Source: Ichthyophis bannanicus (taxonomy: Eukaryota; Chordata; Amphibia; Gymnophiona; Ichthyophiidae). From it: 64,000 bases of DNA. Shown piece by piece: positions 39,490 through 50,072 of this stretch. Each line of letters starts with the position of its first letter. Positions within the stretch are counted from its first letter, which is position 1. The DNA is taken from NCBI GenBank assembly GCA_033557465.1, contig CM066040.1, positions 322,666,297-322,730,296 of the forward strand. Reading direction: 5' to 3'. The position numbers and the translations under genes are program-made. Below the pieces are notes generated by a model that was given only the letters and a program-made list of their open reading frames with translations, was not told where the DNA came from and made no database searches.

Positions 39490-41110
39490 GGATTAGCTCC
39501 ACCTGCTCCTCAATTTATTGGGCCTTTTTACCATTTCCTGATAATCCTGCAAAATAGTTACTGCTTCCTCCTCAACCTCCTTAAAAGGACTGACCTCTTG
39601 GCGGATAGTGAAATCACTGGAAGGAACCAAAACATGCTGCCAGAAATCTCCTAGGGTTCCTAAAACAACACTTTGAAGGAATGGTTGATTTTCCAATATG
39701 CGACTTATCCTCCGGTAGCCTCGGGACCTTAGACTCTCCCAGATCTTTAACCAATTTCTCAAGTGCCTCTCCAAACAGAGCTTCTCCTTAAAGGGAAGCT
39801 TACTAAGTCGGGTTTTGGATGTTACGTCTACTGCCCAATTATGCAGCCATAAAAGCCTCTGTGCGGTCACTACTGAGGCCATGTTTTTAGCCAAGGCTCT
39901 CACCAAATCATATTGAGGCCAATTCCATATGGTGCACGCTTTGGCCATGGGGACATCTAAAACCTAGACATACCCGCAATTGCGGAATAAGGCACCTAGA
40001 CATCCTGGTGTGCACCATATGACACTGCAAGGGACGCTTCATAGGCTGCCCGTCCAGACTGCACAATGCTCCGGCTGGCATACCTTCGCCATGGCACTGG
40101 CACATCCATCCGGAGTTATGGACTGCCCTAACAGCGAGCGGCCCCGGCACACCGCTGTCTGACCCTCACTGGCACATCCATCCGGAGTTATGGACTGCCC
40201 TAACAGCGAGCGGCCCCGGCAAACCGCTGTCTGACCCTCACCGGCACATCCATCCGGAGTTATGGACTGCCCTAACAGCGAGCGGCCCCGGCACACCGCT
40301 GTCTGACCCTCACTGGCACATCCATCCGGAGTTATGGACTGCCCTAACAGCGAGCGGCCCCGGCACACTGCCGTCCAACCCTCACTGGCACATCCATCCG
40401 GAGTTATGGACTGCCCTAACAGCGAGCGGCCCTGGCACACCGCTGTCCGACCCTCACTGGCACATCCATCCGGAGTTATGGACTGCCCTAACAGAGAGCG
40501 GCCCCGGCACACCGCCGTCCGACCCTCACTGGGGGCCTCCAAAGCCTGGATCAGGTGGCAGGTACTGTACTGCGGTGACACGATGGGGTTGGGGGGGGCT
40601 GAAGCCCGCAAACAGCAAAGTGCCCAGCACGTATTCCACCATTGGTGTGAAATTATCCCACACCATTAGTATGGAATAAGCCAGGTGTCCATCTTTGTGC
40701 CGGGAATATACAGAGGCTCGTTCTGAATAGCCGCTGTACATCCCGGCACCTGGCCACATCCCCTCTCCACCCCTGCTCTGCCCCGGCACCGCCCCTCCCA
40801 CCCATGTCCAGCACTCCCCGCACAAACGCTCTGTACGTATGGGAAGCTCTGACAATTGAATCAGCTTCCAGGACTGAGCGTGGGTTGGATGTCCAGCCCA
40901 TATGTCCAACCCCACTATTTGCAAGACAGAATGCCCCCCATAGTGCTTCCGCCAAATATGCCGATCCCGACTCTAGTTTAGCTGCCTCTGACAAAGTCTC
41001 TGAAGGTCCCAGAGCCGGCTCTGTGTCCATCTTAAACATGCCCTAGTCACGTAGGCTCCACAAATAGATGCTAGCAGTGCCAGGGCAGACATTTCAAAGG
41101 ACTGTTTCAA
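39490..41110 (-). pseudogene. Diverged DIRS-type ORF1 with an internal minisatellite
   Basis: The minus strand at 40653-41039 gives ETLSEAAKLESGSAYLAEALW and 39493-39948 gives QYDLVRALAKNMASVV, WLHNWAVDVTSKTRLSKLPF. In DIRS-2 ORF1 the matching text is contiguous (RLESGSAYLIDVQYDPIRGLA, NWAADGSSKSHLSKLPFKGK). So a ~0.6-kb block that includes the 72-bp minisatellite has grown or been inserted between SGSAYLAEAL and YDLVRAL. The C-terminal part is open for 151 codons. No RT follows on this strand within view. The lineage differs from DIRS-1 and DIRS-2. Confidence 0.7.
40095..40526. repeat. 72-bp minisatellite, six copies
   Basis: Unit starts 'cactggcacatccatccgga' at 40095, 40167, 40239, 40311, 40383 and 40455, ending at 40526. 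Copies differ at a few sites (for example cacacc / aaaccg, gtctg / gtccg). As 72 is a multiple of three and the unit lacks stops in some frames, both strands show repetitive open frames. Confidence 0.95.
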
Positions 41111-41250
41111 CACCATTTCTAGCTTGTGATCCTGAGCCAAAACCACTGAGTCCCGCGGCTGAGGAGAACTTCATTGCCACTTTAACTCATTTCCCGGCAA
41201 AGAATTAGCCTCACTATCAGCAGCTTTCCTACCTCGGAGGACAAAATAAA

Positions 41251-41606
41251 GACTAAGGGCCCGATATTCATCTGTCTGGATCTTCAAGGGGCTATGTGCT
41301 GACGGTCGCATAGCTCTCCCCACTGACCTCTAAACAGGACATTCAATGCCGCGTCGACGGCATCAAATATCTGGGGATCACCGCCAAAACCGAAAGCTGC
41401 CAAAGCTATATTGGATGCTGCCCAGATAGCACCATTCTCCACTTCCGTTCCACCCAAAACACCCCAACACACCCCGATGCTTACTGGATAGCATTGGGGC
41501 ACATAGGAGACTAAGATGGGAATATTCAATGGCACTAACCTTGTATGTGCCGTTGACTATCCCCATCTAAGGCATTACACGAATATCGAGACCTGAGCTC
41601 TTAGTC
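41251..41606. mobile_element. Non-autonomous DNA transposon candidate (MITE-like)
   Basis: Ends read 'gactaagggcccgatattca' (41251) and, reversed from 41606, 'gactaagagctcaggtctcgatattcg', an imperfect inverted pair. Inside, 41511-41532 and 41544-41569 form another inverted pair (agatgggaatattcaatggc / gccgttgactatccccatct). No coding frame of note. Confidence 0.45.
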
Positions 41607-42323
41607 CATGTGAAGAAAGATGAATATGCTAGGTTCCATGTGAGGGAAGACTACCCAAGTTAAAATTAACACCTACAGTTAAAAATATGATAAATAAATA
41701 GCCTTGAGTTTTCTACTCACCTCCACACCACTCCCTTCCCCTTCTGCACTCTCAAATCCTTCCCTCAACCTGTCTCTCTTCCTTTTCTAAAACCACAGAG
41801 GAGGAAACTGCTCATTTTCTCTCCTCAAAACTTACGAGATGTCCATCTGATCCCATTCCCACCCGTTAACTAGGCCGATGTGGATTGGAGTATTCATTCT
41901 GCAAATCTGGAAAGAAGTAAAACAATTGTGGATACCTTCCAAGATGCACTACTTAGACAAATGGTGATGGAACTAACCAGGGAAAGTTCGATGCTGGATT
42001 TAGTACTCACCAACGGAGACAGCATGTAGAATATCCGGATGGGTGCCCAGGTGAGCAGCAGCGATCATCACACGGTGTGGTTTGAGATAAAAGCCAAGGT
42101 GGAGTCCAATCACAGCAAGCTCAAAGTCCTAGACTCCAAAAACACTGACTTCAGTAAAATGTCCAAGTGCCTGAAGGAGGAGTTGGCAGGGTGGGAGGGG
42201 ATAAGGGAAGTGCAATTGCAATGGGCTAAACTAAAGGAGGCAATAAAAGGGGCAACAGATACATATGTAAAGAAAGTAAATGAAAGCAAGAGGTAAAGGA
42301 GACCTATTTGGTTCTCCAAAGAA

Positions 42324-42998
42324 GTGGTTGCACAAATAAAGGCAAAAAACATAGCTGTCACAAAATTCAGAAGTTCACAAACAGAGGAACACAGAAAAGA
42401 ATACAGGATAAAACTAAAAGAGATAAAAAGAGAAATAAGGATAGCAAAATCCAAGGCAGAAGAAAAGATGGCTAAAGATGTGAAGTGTGGCAACAAGACT
42501 TTTTTCAGGTATATTTGGGAGAGGAGGAAAATCAGTGGTGGAACTGCAGGACTCAAAAGTGCCGGGAATGGATGTGTGGAAAATGACATTGAAAAAGAGA
42601 AATTGCTAAACAATTACTTCTGTTCTGTTTTTACTAAAGAAAATCCTGGAGAAAGACCACCTGTGATTGACAAATATACAAATGGGAATGGAGTAGATAC
42701 CACACCATTCACAGAAGATGATGTGTTAGAACAGCTTGCAAAACTGGAACTAAACAAGGCCATGGGACCAGATGGGATACATCCCAGGATACTGAAAGAG
42801 CTCAGAGAGGTTCTTGCAGGGCCGTTAAAGGATGTTTTTAATAGATCCTTAGAGACAGGAGAAGTTCCACGGGAATGGAGAAGGGCTGATGTGGTACCTC
42901 TTCACAAAAGCGGTAATAGGGAAGAAGTGACAAACTACAGGCTAGTAAGCTTTATCTCGGTGGCTGGAAAAGTAATGGAGGCGCTCCTGAAGGAGTGA
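42324..42998 (+). pseudogene. CR1-C linker and RT N-terminal part
   Basis: 224 residues. A lysine-rich linker (KAKNIAVTKFRSSQ) leads into LNNYFCSVFTKENPG, then RT fingers [20 protein letters not shown] and REWRRADVVPLHKSGNREEV. A stop at 42996-42998 precedes IVDFLETNKLHDPRQHGFTK in the same region. In the B family the equivalent text is [19 protein letters not shown] (57.9-59.6 kb). Confidence 0.82.
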
Positions 42999-43084
42999 AT
43001 AGTGGACTTTCTCGAAACCAACAAGTTGCATGATCCAAGGCAACATGGTTTTACCAAACAAATCTGATTGAGTTCTTTGACTGG

Positions 43085-46000
43085 GTGACAAGAGAACCAG
43101 ATCAAGGGCATGCAATAGATTTGATCTACCTAGATTTCAGCAAAGCCTTTGATACTGTTCCTCATAAGAGGCTTATCAAGAAACTGAATAGTTTGGGGAT
43201 GGGTCCCAAGGTGGTGAACTGGATCAGAAATTGGTTGAATGACAGACGACAGAAGATGATGGTGGACCTTCAGCAGCAAAATCTATCTCGACGATTACAG
43301 TCCCACCATCCCCCTGACCTTAAATGTGCACTAATAAATGCACGATCAATAAGGAAAAAATGGCCAGCACTAACTGATATGCTCTCAGCTCATAACCTTG
43401 ATATCCTATGTGTCACCGAGACATGGCTTTCAGCCGCTGACGCCGTGATCCTTCACCAGTGTGTCCCGCCTAATTTCTCAGTCCACTCTTGTCACAGAGC
43501 TGACCGTCGTGGCGGAGGAGTACTTATCCTAACGAAAGCCAACCTCAAATTTCGGCTTGCCGCCTCAAGCAGCACCTCTACCCTTGACTCTGTTACCATT
43601 ACAAATAAGCAAATCACTATTAACTTGCTCTATAGAACTCCATCTTCATCTCCAGATGACTTAGCAACAATAATTGATCTTGCTTGCAACACCACGAATT
43701 CGCATACTCTAAACTGGATATTAGGTGACCTCAACCTCCCAGTCATTCAGGACAGCCACACCAATGCCTTTATTGATACTCTCAGTGATCTAGGCTATGT
43801 TCAACTTGTTGATACCCCTACCCATATAAAAGGCAACTCACTTGATCTTATCTTTGCACCACAAACAGCCCTCACACATTTGCACCAGTCTTACCTAAAC
43901 GTAAGTGCGGTTCCCTGGTCGGATCACTTCCTGATAAGATTCCAGATTCCAATTTGCACCAACTCCTCCAAATCCATACCTGAAGATAAACCCATATCGG
44001 AACATTTAAAGCGCTTCCACCCTTTTAACAGAGAAGATATTCTAAAGAGGACACAGAATCTATTTGACCCTCCTCTTCAAAGCCTCGATGACATGGTCGC
44101 CGCTTGGAACTCAAGCCTAGATGCCGTGATCCACTCACCTACCACGAACAAAGCACCACATAAGAAAAAGAATGCCCCATGGTACTCCCAAGAACTACGT
44201 AATTCGCTCCTTCAACTCAGACGACTTGAGAGACGCTGGCGACGATCAAGAACAGCTGAGAGCCATGAGGCATTCACAGCACAATTAGGAAAACATCGGT
44301 TATCTGTAGCATCAAGTATGAAACAATATCATGCAAAAAGACTACAACGCTCCTTGAACAAACCCCACGAGCTTTTCCAAATTGTGAAATCTCTAGCAAA
44401 GGAGCCATCTCAAGAGAACTTACCCTACCCAGACTCACAAGAATATGCTTATTACTTGCGTAAGAAAAGTAATCAGCTTGCCCACACTGCTAAGCCCCCC
44501 ATACCAGCCAGCCTACCTTTCTCCATCCCACAACCTCCTCTTGGTCATTTCTTGAGTGGGTCCCAACACACTTTCACATCATTTTCTACTCCATCTGACA
44601 GAGTCATTCAAGACACTATCCTAAACATAAACACTACAACAGCACCCTCCGATCCGTGTCCATCTCCCTGGATAAAGGCCCTGCGTGCCGAGCTCAGCCC
44701 ATTCCTATCCAAATTGATTGATGTATCGTTCTCTACTGGAACATTTCCTCGAAGCCTGAAACAGACGGCTATCAGACCACTCCTAAAAAACAGTAAGTTG
44801 GACCCTTCGATGATGGAATCCTACAGGCCTATCTCCAGCATACCTCTCCTATCGAAAATCATTGAAAAGATTACCCTACGCCAATTACAAGATCACATAG
44901 ATACTAATGCACCAATGCATCCCTGCCAACATGGATTTCGCGAAGCACATGGTGTTGAAACATTACTCACAACCTTATTCAACACCATAACCTTAGGTCT
45001 CGATAACATCAGACAAGGCTTTTCACTGATCTTCATGGACATTGCTGCCGCATTCGACACCGTAGACCACGAAGTTCTCCTGCTACGCCTCAGAGAGAAG
45101 GGAGTTCAAGCTTTAGCTTTGTCATGGTGCGCTTCATACCTCACTGATCGCTGGCAACATGTCCGTTCTGGCCCCTCCAACTCCGATTCCTTCCCCCAAA
45201 CTAAAGGTGTTCCACAGGGCTCATCTCTATCCGCCTTGCTATTCAATGTCTATATGCAACCCATTTGTGATCTCATCCAATCATTTAATATCAACTGCCT
45301 GGTCTATGCTGACAACGTCTTGATGTACATGCCAATTTCGACAGAACATCTTGAACTATCCCCACTTATCAGGTGCTTTGACGCTGTCACAGACTGGCTA
45401 AATGCACAAATGCTTAAGTTAAATTTCACAAAGACAGAAGCCCTCTTCGTAACCAGGAATCCGGCTTTTACTCCACCCCTGTCTATCAAGGTTCGCGACG
45501 CAGAGATCATATGCAAGACTACAGTAAGATACCTAGGTGTAACGCTTGATCAGCAACTTAATATGAAGGCTCATATCAAAAACATAACAAAGTCGGTGTA
45601 CCATAAAATCCGGACCCTCCGCAATCTGCGTCAACTGTTAGAACCTGATGACTTCCGAACTGTCTTTCAGGCCCTAATAATGCCTCACTTTGACTATGCC
45701 AATGCGATCTTGTATGGTCTACCTAAGTGCACGACTAACCCCTTACAACTTGCAATGAATTCAGCTGCAAGAATCCTTCATGGAGCCTCAAGAAGTTCTC
45801 ATATTACCCCAATACTAAAACAATTGCACTGGCTACCCATACAAGCCAGGATCTCATTCAAGATCCTAATTATGACCCATAAAGCCATCAATAAATACCC
45901 TGCTACTGCCATTACTGATCTAATTTCAATCACACCTCCCAATCGAGCAAGGAGATCGAATGCTGCAAATACTCTCATATTACCTAAGGCAAGCATGAAG

Positions 46001-46264
46001 TGTTCTCAATTCACTAGATCCAGAGCCTTCTCCTTCTTTGCTCCATCCTGCTGGAACGCACTACCAGCAACTATCAGAACCATCAGTGAACTCTCCCAAT
46101 TTAGGAAGGCACTGAAACGGCACCTCTTTCTTCATCACTACGATGATGCAGTCTTCTCCCCACACTCACCCACTCTCACTTCTCAATGCAGCACCTCAAA
46201 CTCATGCACGTCACATTCCCAGACTGATCACTCGCAATCACACCTTCCCCTCCAACCACCATGA
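43085..46264 (+). CDS. Chimeric open frame: CR1-C RT start fused to a full L2 ORF2
   Basis: 1059 residues. Residues 1 to about 58 are CR1-C RT (YLDFSKAFDTVPHKRL, NWLNDRRQK); the rest is L2 ORF2 entered in frame by insertion at about 43259. L2 domains: AP endonuclease (CALINARSIRKKW, CVTETWLS with the Glu, GDLNLP, SDHFLIRF), then RT (IFMDIAAAFDTVDHEVL, GVPQGSSLSALLFNVYMQ) and the C-terminal region (LHWLPIQARISFKIL, FRKALKRHLF). The catalytic YADD reads YADN (45305-45316), so the second Asp is lost and the RT should be dead although the frame is open. The fusion is a by-product of insertion, not a designed gene. Confidence 0.9.
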   Translation: MTREPDQGHAIDLIYLDFSKAFDTVPHKRLIKKLNSLGMGPKVVNWIRNWLNDRRQKMMVDLQQQNLSRRLQSHHPPDLKCALINARSIRKKWPALTDMLSAHNLDILCVTETWLSAADAVILHQCVPPNFSVHSCHRADRRGGGVLILTKANLKFRLAASSSTSTLDSVTITNKQITINLLYRTPSSSPDDLATIIDLACNTTNSHTLNWILGDLNLPVIQDSHTNAFIDTLSDLGYVQLVDTPTHIKGNSLDLIFAPQTALTHLHQSYLNVSAVPWSDHFLIRFQIPICTNSSKSIPEDKPISEHLKRFHPFNREDILKRTQNLFDPPLQSLDDMVAAWNSSLDAVIHSPTTNKAPHKKKNAPWYSQELRNSLLQLRRLERRWRRSRTAESHEAFTAQLGKHRLSVASSMKQYHAKRLQRSLNKPHELFQIVKSLAKEPSQENLPYPDSQEYAYYLRKKSNQLAHTAKPPIPASLPFSIPQPPLGHFLSGSQHTFTSFSTPSDRVIQDTILNINTTTAPSDPCPSPWIKALRAELSPFLSKLIDVSFSTGTFPRSLKQTAIRPLLKNSKLDPSMMESYRPISSIPLLSKIIEKITLRQLQDHIDTNAPMHPCQHGFREAHGVETLLTTLFNTITLGLDNIRQGFSLIFMDIAAAFDTVDHEVLLLRLREKGVQALALSWCASYLTDRWQHVRSGPSNSDSFPQTKGVPQGSSLSALLFNVYMQPICDLIQSFNINCLVYADNVLMYMPISTEHLELSPLIRCFDAVTDWLNAQMLKLNFTKTEALFVTRNPAFTPPLSIKVRDAEIICKTTVRYLGVTLDQQLNMKAHIKNITKSVYHKIRTLRNLRQLLEPDDFRTVFQALIMPHFDYANAILYGLPKCTTNPLQLAMNSAARILHGASRSSHITPILKQLHWLPIQARISFKILIMTHKAINKYPATAITDLISITPPNRARRSNAANTLILPKASMKCSQFTRSRAFSFFAPSCWNALPATIRTISELSQFRKALKRHLFLHHYDDAVFSPHSPTLTSQCSTSNSCTSHSQTDHSQSHLPLQPP

Positions 46265-46563
46265 GAAACTTATGCAGTGCCGCATAACTCATTATATTGT
46301 TGCATAAAGTAGACTGTATTTATTCATCGTGTCTCCTTGTTAAGGGACTGGTTATTTATACCCTATTTTACCTGTTATACCTGCTTAATGCATACCCAAG
46401 TTTAATTTTCCTGTTTAATGTATACCCAAGTTATTATACCTGTTTCACTGTAAGCACAAATCACGAAATTGAGATGTGCAACTCTTATGTTCATTGTAAA
46501 CCGCACTGATGTCGAATAGCGCGGTATAAAAGAGACTACAAATAAATAAATAAATAAATAAAT
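43259..46563 (+). mobile_element. L2-1 LINE, plus strand, inserted in CR1-C
   Basis: Starts just upstream of the endonuclease and ends with the L2 tail hairpin (46500-46506 with 46519-46525) and (AAATAAAT)n. CR1-C resumes right after. No clean target duplication is seen. The endonuclease-RT frame is unbroken over 3 kb, which suggests a recent copy despite the YADN change. Confidence 0.93.
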
Positions 46564-47792
46564 GGAATCACTCAGATGAAAGAAACGTGATTAGCGGTGT
46601 GCCCCAGGGTTCAATCCTGGGACCAGTACTGTTCAATGTATTTGTGAGTGATATTGCTGAAGGACTGAATGGAAAAGTCTGTCTTTTTGCAGAAGACATG
46701 AAAATTGCAAGAGTGGACTCCCCTAAGGGAGTGAATACCATGAGGAAAGATCTACAAAAGCCGTAAGAATGGTCTAATGCTTGGCTGTTACGATTTAATG
46801 TGAAGAAGTGCAGTGTCATGCACTTAGGAAGCAGAAATCCAAGGGAATTGTATGCAATAGGGGGCGAGAGGTTGGTGTGCACAGACCAGGAGAAGGACCT
46901 CAGAGTGATTGTTTCTGAAAATCTCAAGGTGGCGAAACAGTATGGCAAAAGCCAGAAGGATGCTGGGTTGCCTAGAGAGAAATTATCAGCTGAAAGGAAG
47001 ATGGACTAATGGCACTGTACAAGTCGCTGGTGAGGCCTCACTTGAAATATTGTGCTTAGATTTGGAGACCATATCTCGCAAAGGATATAAAAAGACTGGA
47101 AATGGTGGCTGTAAAGTTCATTGAAAAAAAAAAGAGTGACAGAGTAGAATTAGGGAGATTAGAGAGGATAGTTTCTCACTCTCCCGGTCATTTCTTTGGA
47201 TTCTGTCGGCTGTCCCCTCCTTGTCTGCATGGAGGGGAGCTGCTCAGCACTCTTGCCTTGCTCAGGTCGGCGCAGCTTTCTGAAAGTGCAATTGGGGCTG
47301 TAACCGGCGTCGGGGAGTTTTTCCTGCTGCAGCTGCCGGTTCTCTGTTTTAGAAGAGCTGTACTGCATTCAGAGCTATTGCTGCTCTCGGCAGGGTGCTC
47401 AATTGGATTTCGGGGTCCCGGAGGCCCAGGTGAGTGCTCTGAGGGTCATTTTTAGAACCGGGGCTTAGATCAGGGCCTGCCACCTCGTGTGGACCATGTT
47501 TCTCAGAGAGCAGGGCTGAGGAGTTTAGCGGGCTCATTTTTCCCGCATTTTTTCACTTCGATGTTGTTTTTTCCTCACAGACATTTTTTCTATAGTTAAG
47601 AATTTAGCCTTTTGGTTAATATTGTTAAGTCTGGTAATTATTTTCTTTATTGTCTTTTCACTATTGATTTCTTAAAGGGCCAGTGTAAAAAATACAAATA
47701 AAAAAAGGATTTTTCTTTTTCTTTGCCTGTGTAGTCTTTTTGGTAGGCTGCGGGTTCTCTGTTTTTGGTTTTCAGTTCTCGGGGAGTCCATT

Positions 47793-49246
47793 ATGTTCAT
47801 GCCTACGTGCCTTCAGTGCCTCGTCTACGGTTTGCGTCGGGGCGCAGTCTCGGATGCTGGAGTGTGTCAGGGTTGCGCTGCGGAGGCGCTTAATATGGAG
47901 CAAGAACTGCAGGATAAGGCTGTGGAGAGTGCTTCAGTGGGGGCGCAGGGACCTCCAGGTTCTGCGGAGGGTGAGTCTCATCCTGAGTCCCCTGTCATTC
48001 CTTTTACTACAAGTTCCTCATTACCAGGCACTTCCACGGCTCCAGTAGTGGCGGGAGCCCCGCTCGGGAGATTTTCCCCGGACTTTGTCCTATTAATTCA
48101 CAAAGTCTCTTGTTTGCAGCAACAGGGGTCGGTCATGCAGCCACAGAAGGGTCTGGAAGTGGTGGCAGTAGACCACTTAAAAGACCTCGGTCAGTTAGGG
48201 ATCAGTCTTTTGGGCCGGATGGGCCGGACGATGAGGATTTTGATATGGAGCAGGAAGCAGGAGTGGAAGAGTTAGAAGGTGAAATTCAGGAGCCAGAAGA
48301 TCAATCGAGGATTATCCGCGTCTTTCGGAGAGAGGAACTGACAGCGCTCATTACAGAGTCACTTCAAGCTCTCAACCTTTCTTTTGGGGCACCAGCAGAG
48401 GATGAGGGTTTGGAGGATCCTCTTATTCAAGCGGTGCGTAAATCCCGGACGGTGTTTCCCGTTCAGTGGGTCGTTAGGCAGATGATTCAGGATGAATGGG
48501 ATTTGCCAGAGGCAGGTTTACGTGGTGTGAGGTCTATGAATCATCTTTATCCTTTAGCTGATCAAGAACAGGAGCTGTTTTGCTCTCCGTGGGTAGATTC
48601 AGCGGTTTCAGCAGTTACAAAGAAGACTGCAGCGCGGCTTTAAAAAGACACCCAGGATTGGAAAGTGGATGTCCTATTGTAGCAAGCTTTTGAGGTTAAT
48701 GCTCTGTGTCTTCAAGCCTCTATTTGTGCAGCTTGAGTAGCGAGAGCATGCCTTCGATGGTCGCAGCGCTTGCAACAACCGGCGCAGCAGACGCAGGAGG
48801 ATGTAACTAGGCTGGAGTCGGGTTCAGCTTATTTGATCGATGTACAGTATGATCCGATTAGAGGTTTGGCGAATTCCATGGCTTCCTTGGTAGCCGCTTG
48901 CTGTTATCTTTGGTTCAGGAATTGGGCGGCGGATGGTTCTTCCAAGTCGCATCTTAGCAAACTTCCTTTTAAAGGGAAGCTGTTGTTTGGTGACGATCTG
49001 GATAAGCTGGTTAAGGATTTGGGAGAATCAAAAGGAGGTTGCTTGCCAGAGGACAAGCCGAAGCTGGGGCGCTCTCAATTACCTTTGCGGGGCCAGCCTC
49101 GGGACTTTCGGCATTTTCACTCCTCCCGTTTGGGAGGCTTCCAAAGAGGAAGGTTTTCCTCGCGGGGTCAAAGTTATAGAGGCTTCAGAGGAGCGGGCAG
49201 AGGCTTTGCAGCTCCTGCTTCCTTGGGGTTTAGTAAGACTCAATGA
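47793..49246 (+). pseudogene. DIRS-2 ORF1 (gag-like), frameshifted
   Basis: Three frame pieces. 47793-48275: MFMPTCLQCLVYG, a Cys pair further on (VCQGC), LGRFSPDFVLLIHKVSC. 48110-48643: basic patch SRPLKRPRSVRDQ, acidic stretch EQEAGVEELEGEIQEPEDQ, RIIRVFRREELTALI, WVVRQMIQDEWDLPEAGL, DSAVSAVTKK. 48770-49246: RLESGSAYLIDVQYD, LSKLPFKGKLLF, and an Arg/Gly-rich tail (FSSRGQSYRGFRGAGRGF). The tail overlaps the RT frame by a few bases at 49242-49246, as expected for DIRS ORFs. At least two frameshifts and a stop near 48641 break it. Confidence 0.82.
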
Positions 49247-50072
49247 AGCGAGGGGGGCCCAGGCAGGAATTCAACCAATAGGGGGCCGTCTTCGGGAGTT
49301 TTTTCCTGCCTGGGTCCAGATAACATCTGACCAGTGGGTGTTGGAGGTCATTCGCAAGGGTTATTCTCTCGAGTTGGCCCGCCTAGTGGTCGATTCTTTT
49401 GTCCTGTCCCCTTGCAGGGGCCGAGACAGGGCGCTGGTGGTACGGGAGTCTCTGTCTCGGCTTCTGCAGCTAGGAGCAGTGGTCCCAGTACCGCAAGAAC
49501 TATACGGTGTCGGTCAATACTCTCTTTATTTCATAGTGCCAAAGAAGGATGGGGCCTACCGTCCAATTCTAGATTTCAAAGGAGTAAATCGCTGCCTGCA
49601 CATACCTCATTTCCGGATGGAAACCTTGCGTTCCGTTATGGTAGCGGTTCGTCAGGGAGAGTTCTTAATGTCTCTAGATCTCACCGAAGCATATTTGCAC
49701 ATCCCAATCAGGCCAGATCATCAAATGTTTCTGAGGTTTGCGTTGCTGTGGGGGCATTTTCAGTTCCAGGCACTGCCCTTCGGCCTAGCGACAGCCTCAC
49801 GCACCTTTACCAAAGTGATGGTGGTGGTAGCGGCAGCTCTTCGAAAAGAGAGAATATTGGTTCATCCCTATCTCGATGACCAGCTGATTCGGGCAAAATC
49901 CAAGACCAAAAGTCTGCGAGTAACGAGCAGAGTGGTACAGCTCCTGCAAAGTCTCAGTTGGGTGGTCAAGACAGCCAAGAGCCGGCTGGTCCCAACGCAA
50001 GTTCTGGAGTACTTAGGGGTGCGCTTCGACACTCGAGTAGGAACAGTCTTTCTTCCGAAGCGACGGGCCTGA
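49240..50072 (+). CDS. DIRS-2 reverse transcriptase
   Basis: Open frame (its upstream part, from 48933, overlaps ORF1 in another frame). Motifs: GRLREFFPAWVQITSDQWVL, AVVPVPQELYG, YFIVPKKDGAYRPILDFKGV, LMSLDLTEAYLHIPI (palm Asp), QALPFGLATASRTFTKVM, VHPYLDDQLIRAKS (catalytic DD in YLDD) and TQVLEYLGVRFDT. This is the RT of the DIRS group. The frame ends at 50072 where RNase H should follow (FLPKRRA then stop), so the RT-RNase H fusion is broken by a frameshift. The RT active site looks intact. Confidence 0.85.

Larger units (their letters stand above)
41872..47155 (+). mobile_element. CR1-C LINE, plus strand, split by L2-1
   Basis: Begins in the endonuclease (ADVDWSIHS, 41875) and continues 42039-42998 and 43085-43258, then after L2-1 from 46564: SGVPQGSILGPVLFNVFVSDIAEG, CLFAEDMKIARV, VIVSENLKVAKQ, and degraded C-terminal region to about 47155. 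The catalytic FADD reads FAED here. It is a third CR1 family, closer to B than A. Stops at 42296 and 42998 and several frameshifts make it inactive. 5'-truncated in the endonuclease; the 3' end is cut where DIRS-2 sequence begins. Confidence 0.85.

Noticed and set aside
40095..40526. CRISPR-like array
   Set aside because: The units are contiguous 72-bp tandem copies with no unique spacers, in a vertebrate-type genome.
40039..40611. Repetitive protein of 24-residue units on the minus strand (and a plus-strand counterpart)
   Set aside because: It is a by-product of a 72-bp minisatellite whose unit length is a multiple of three; both strands are open for that reason.
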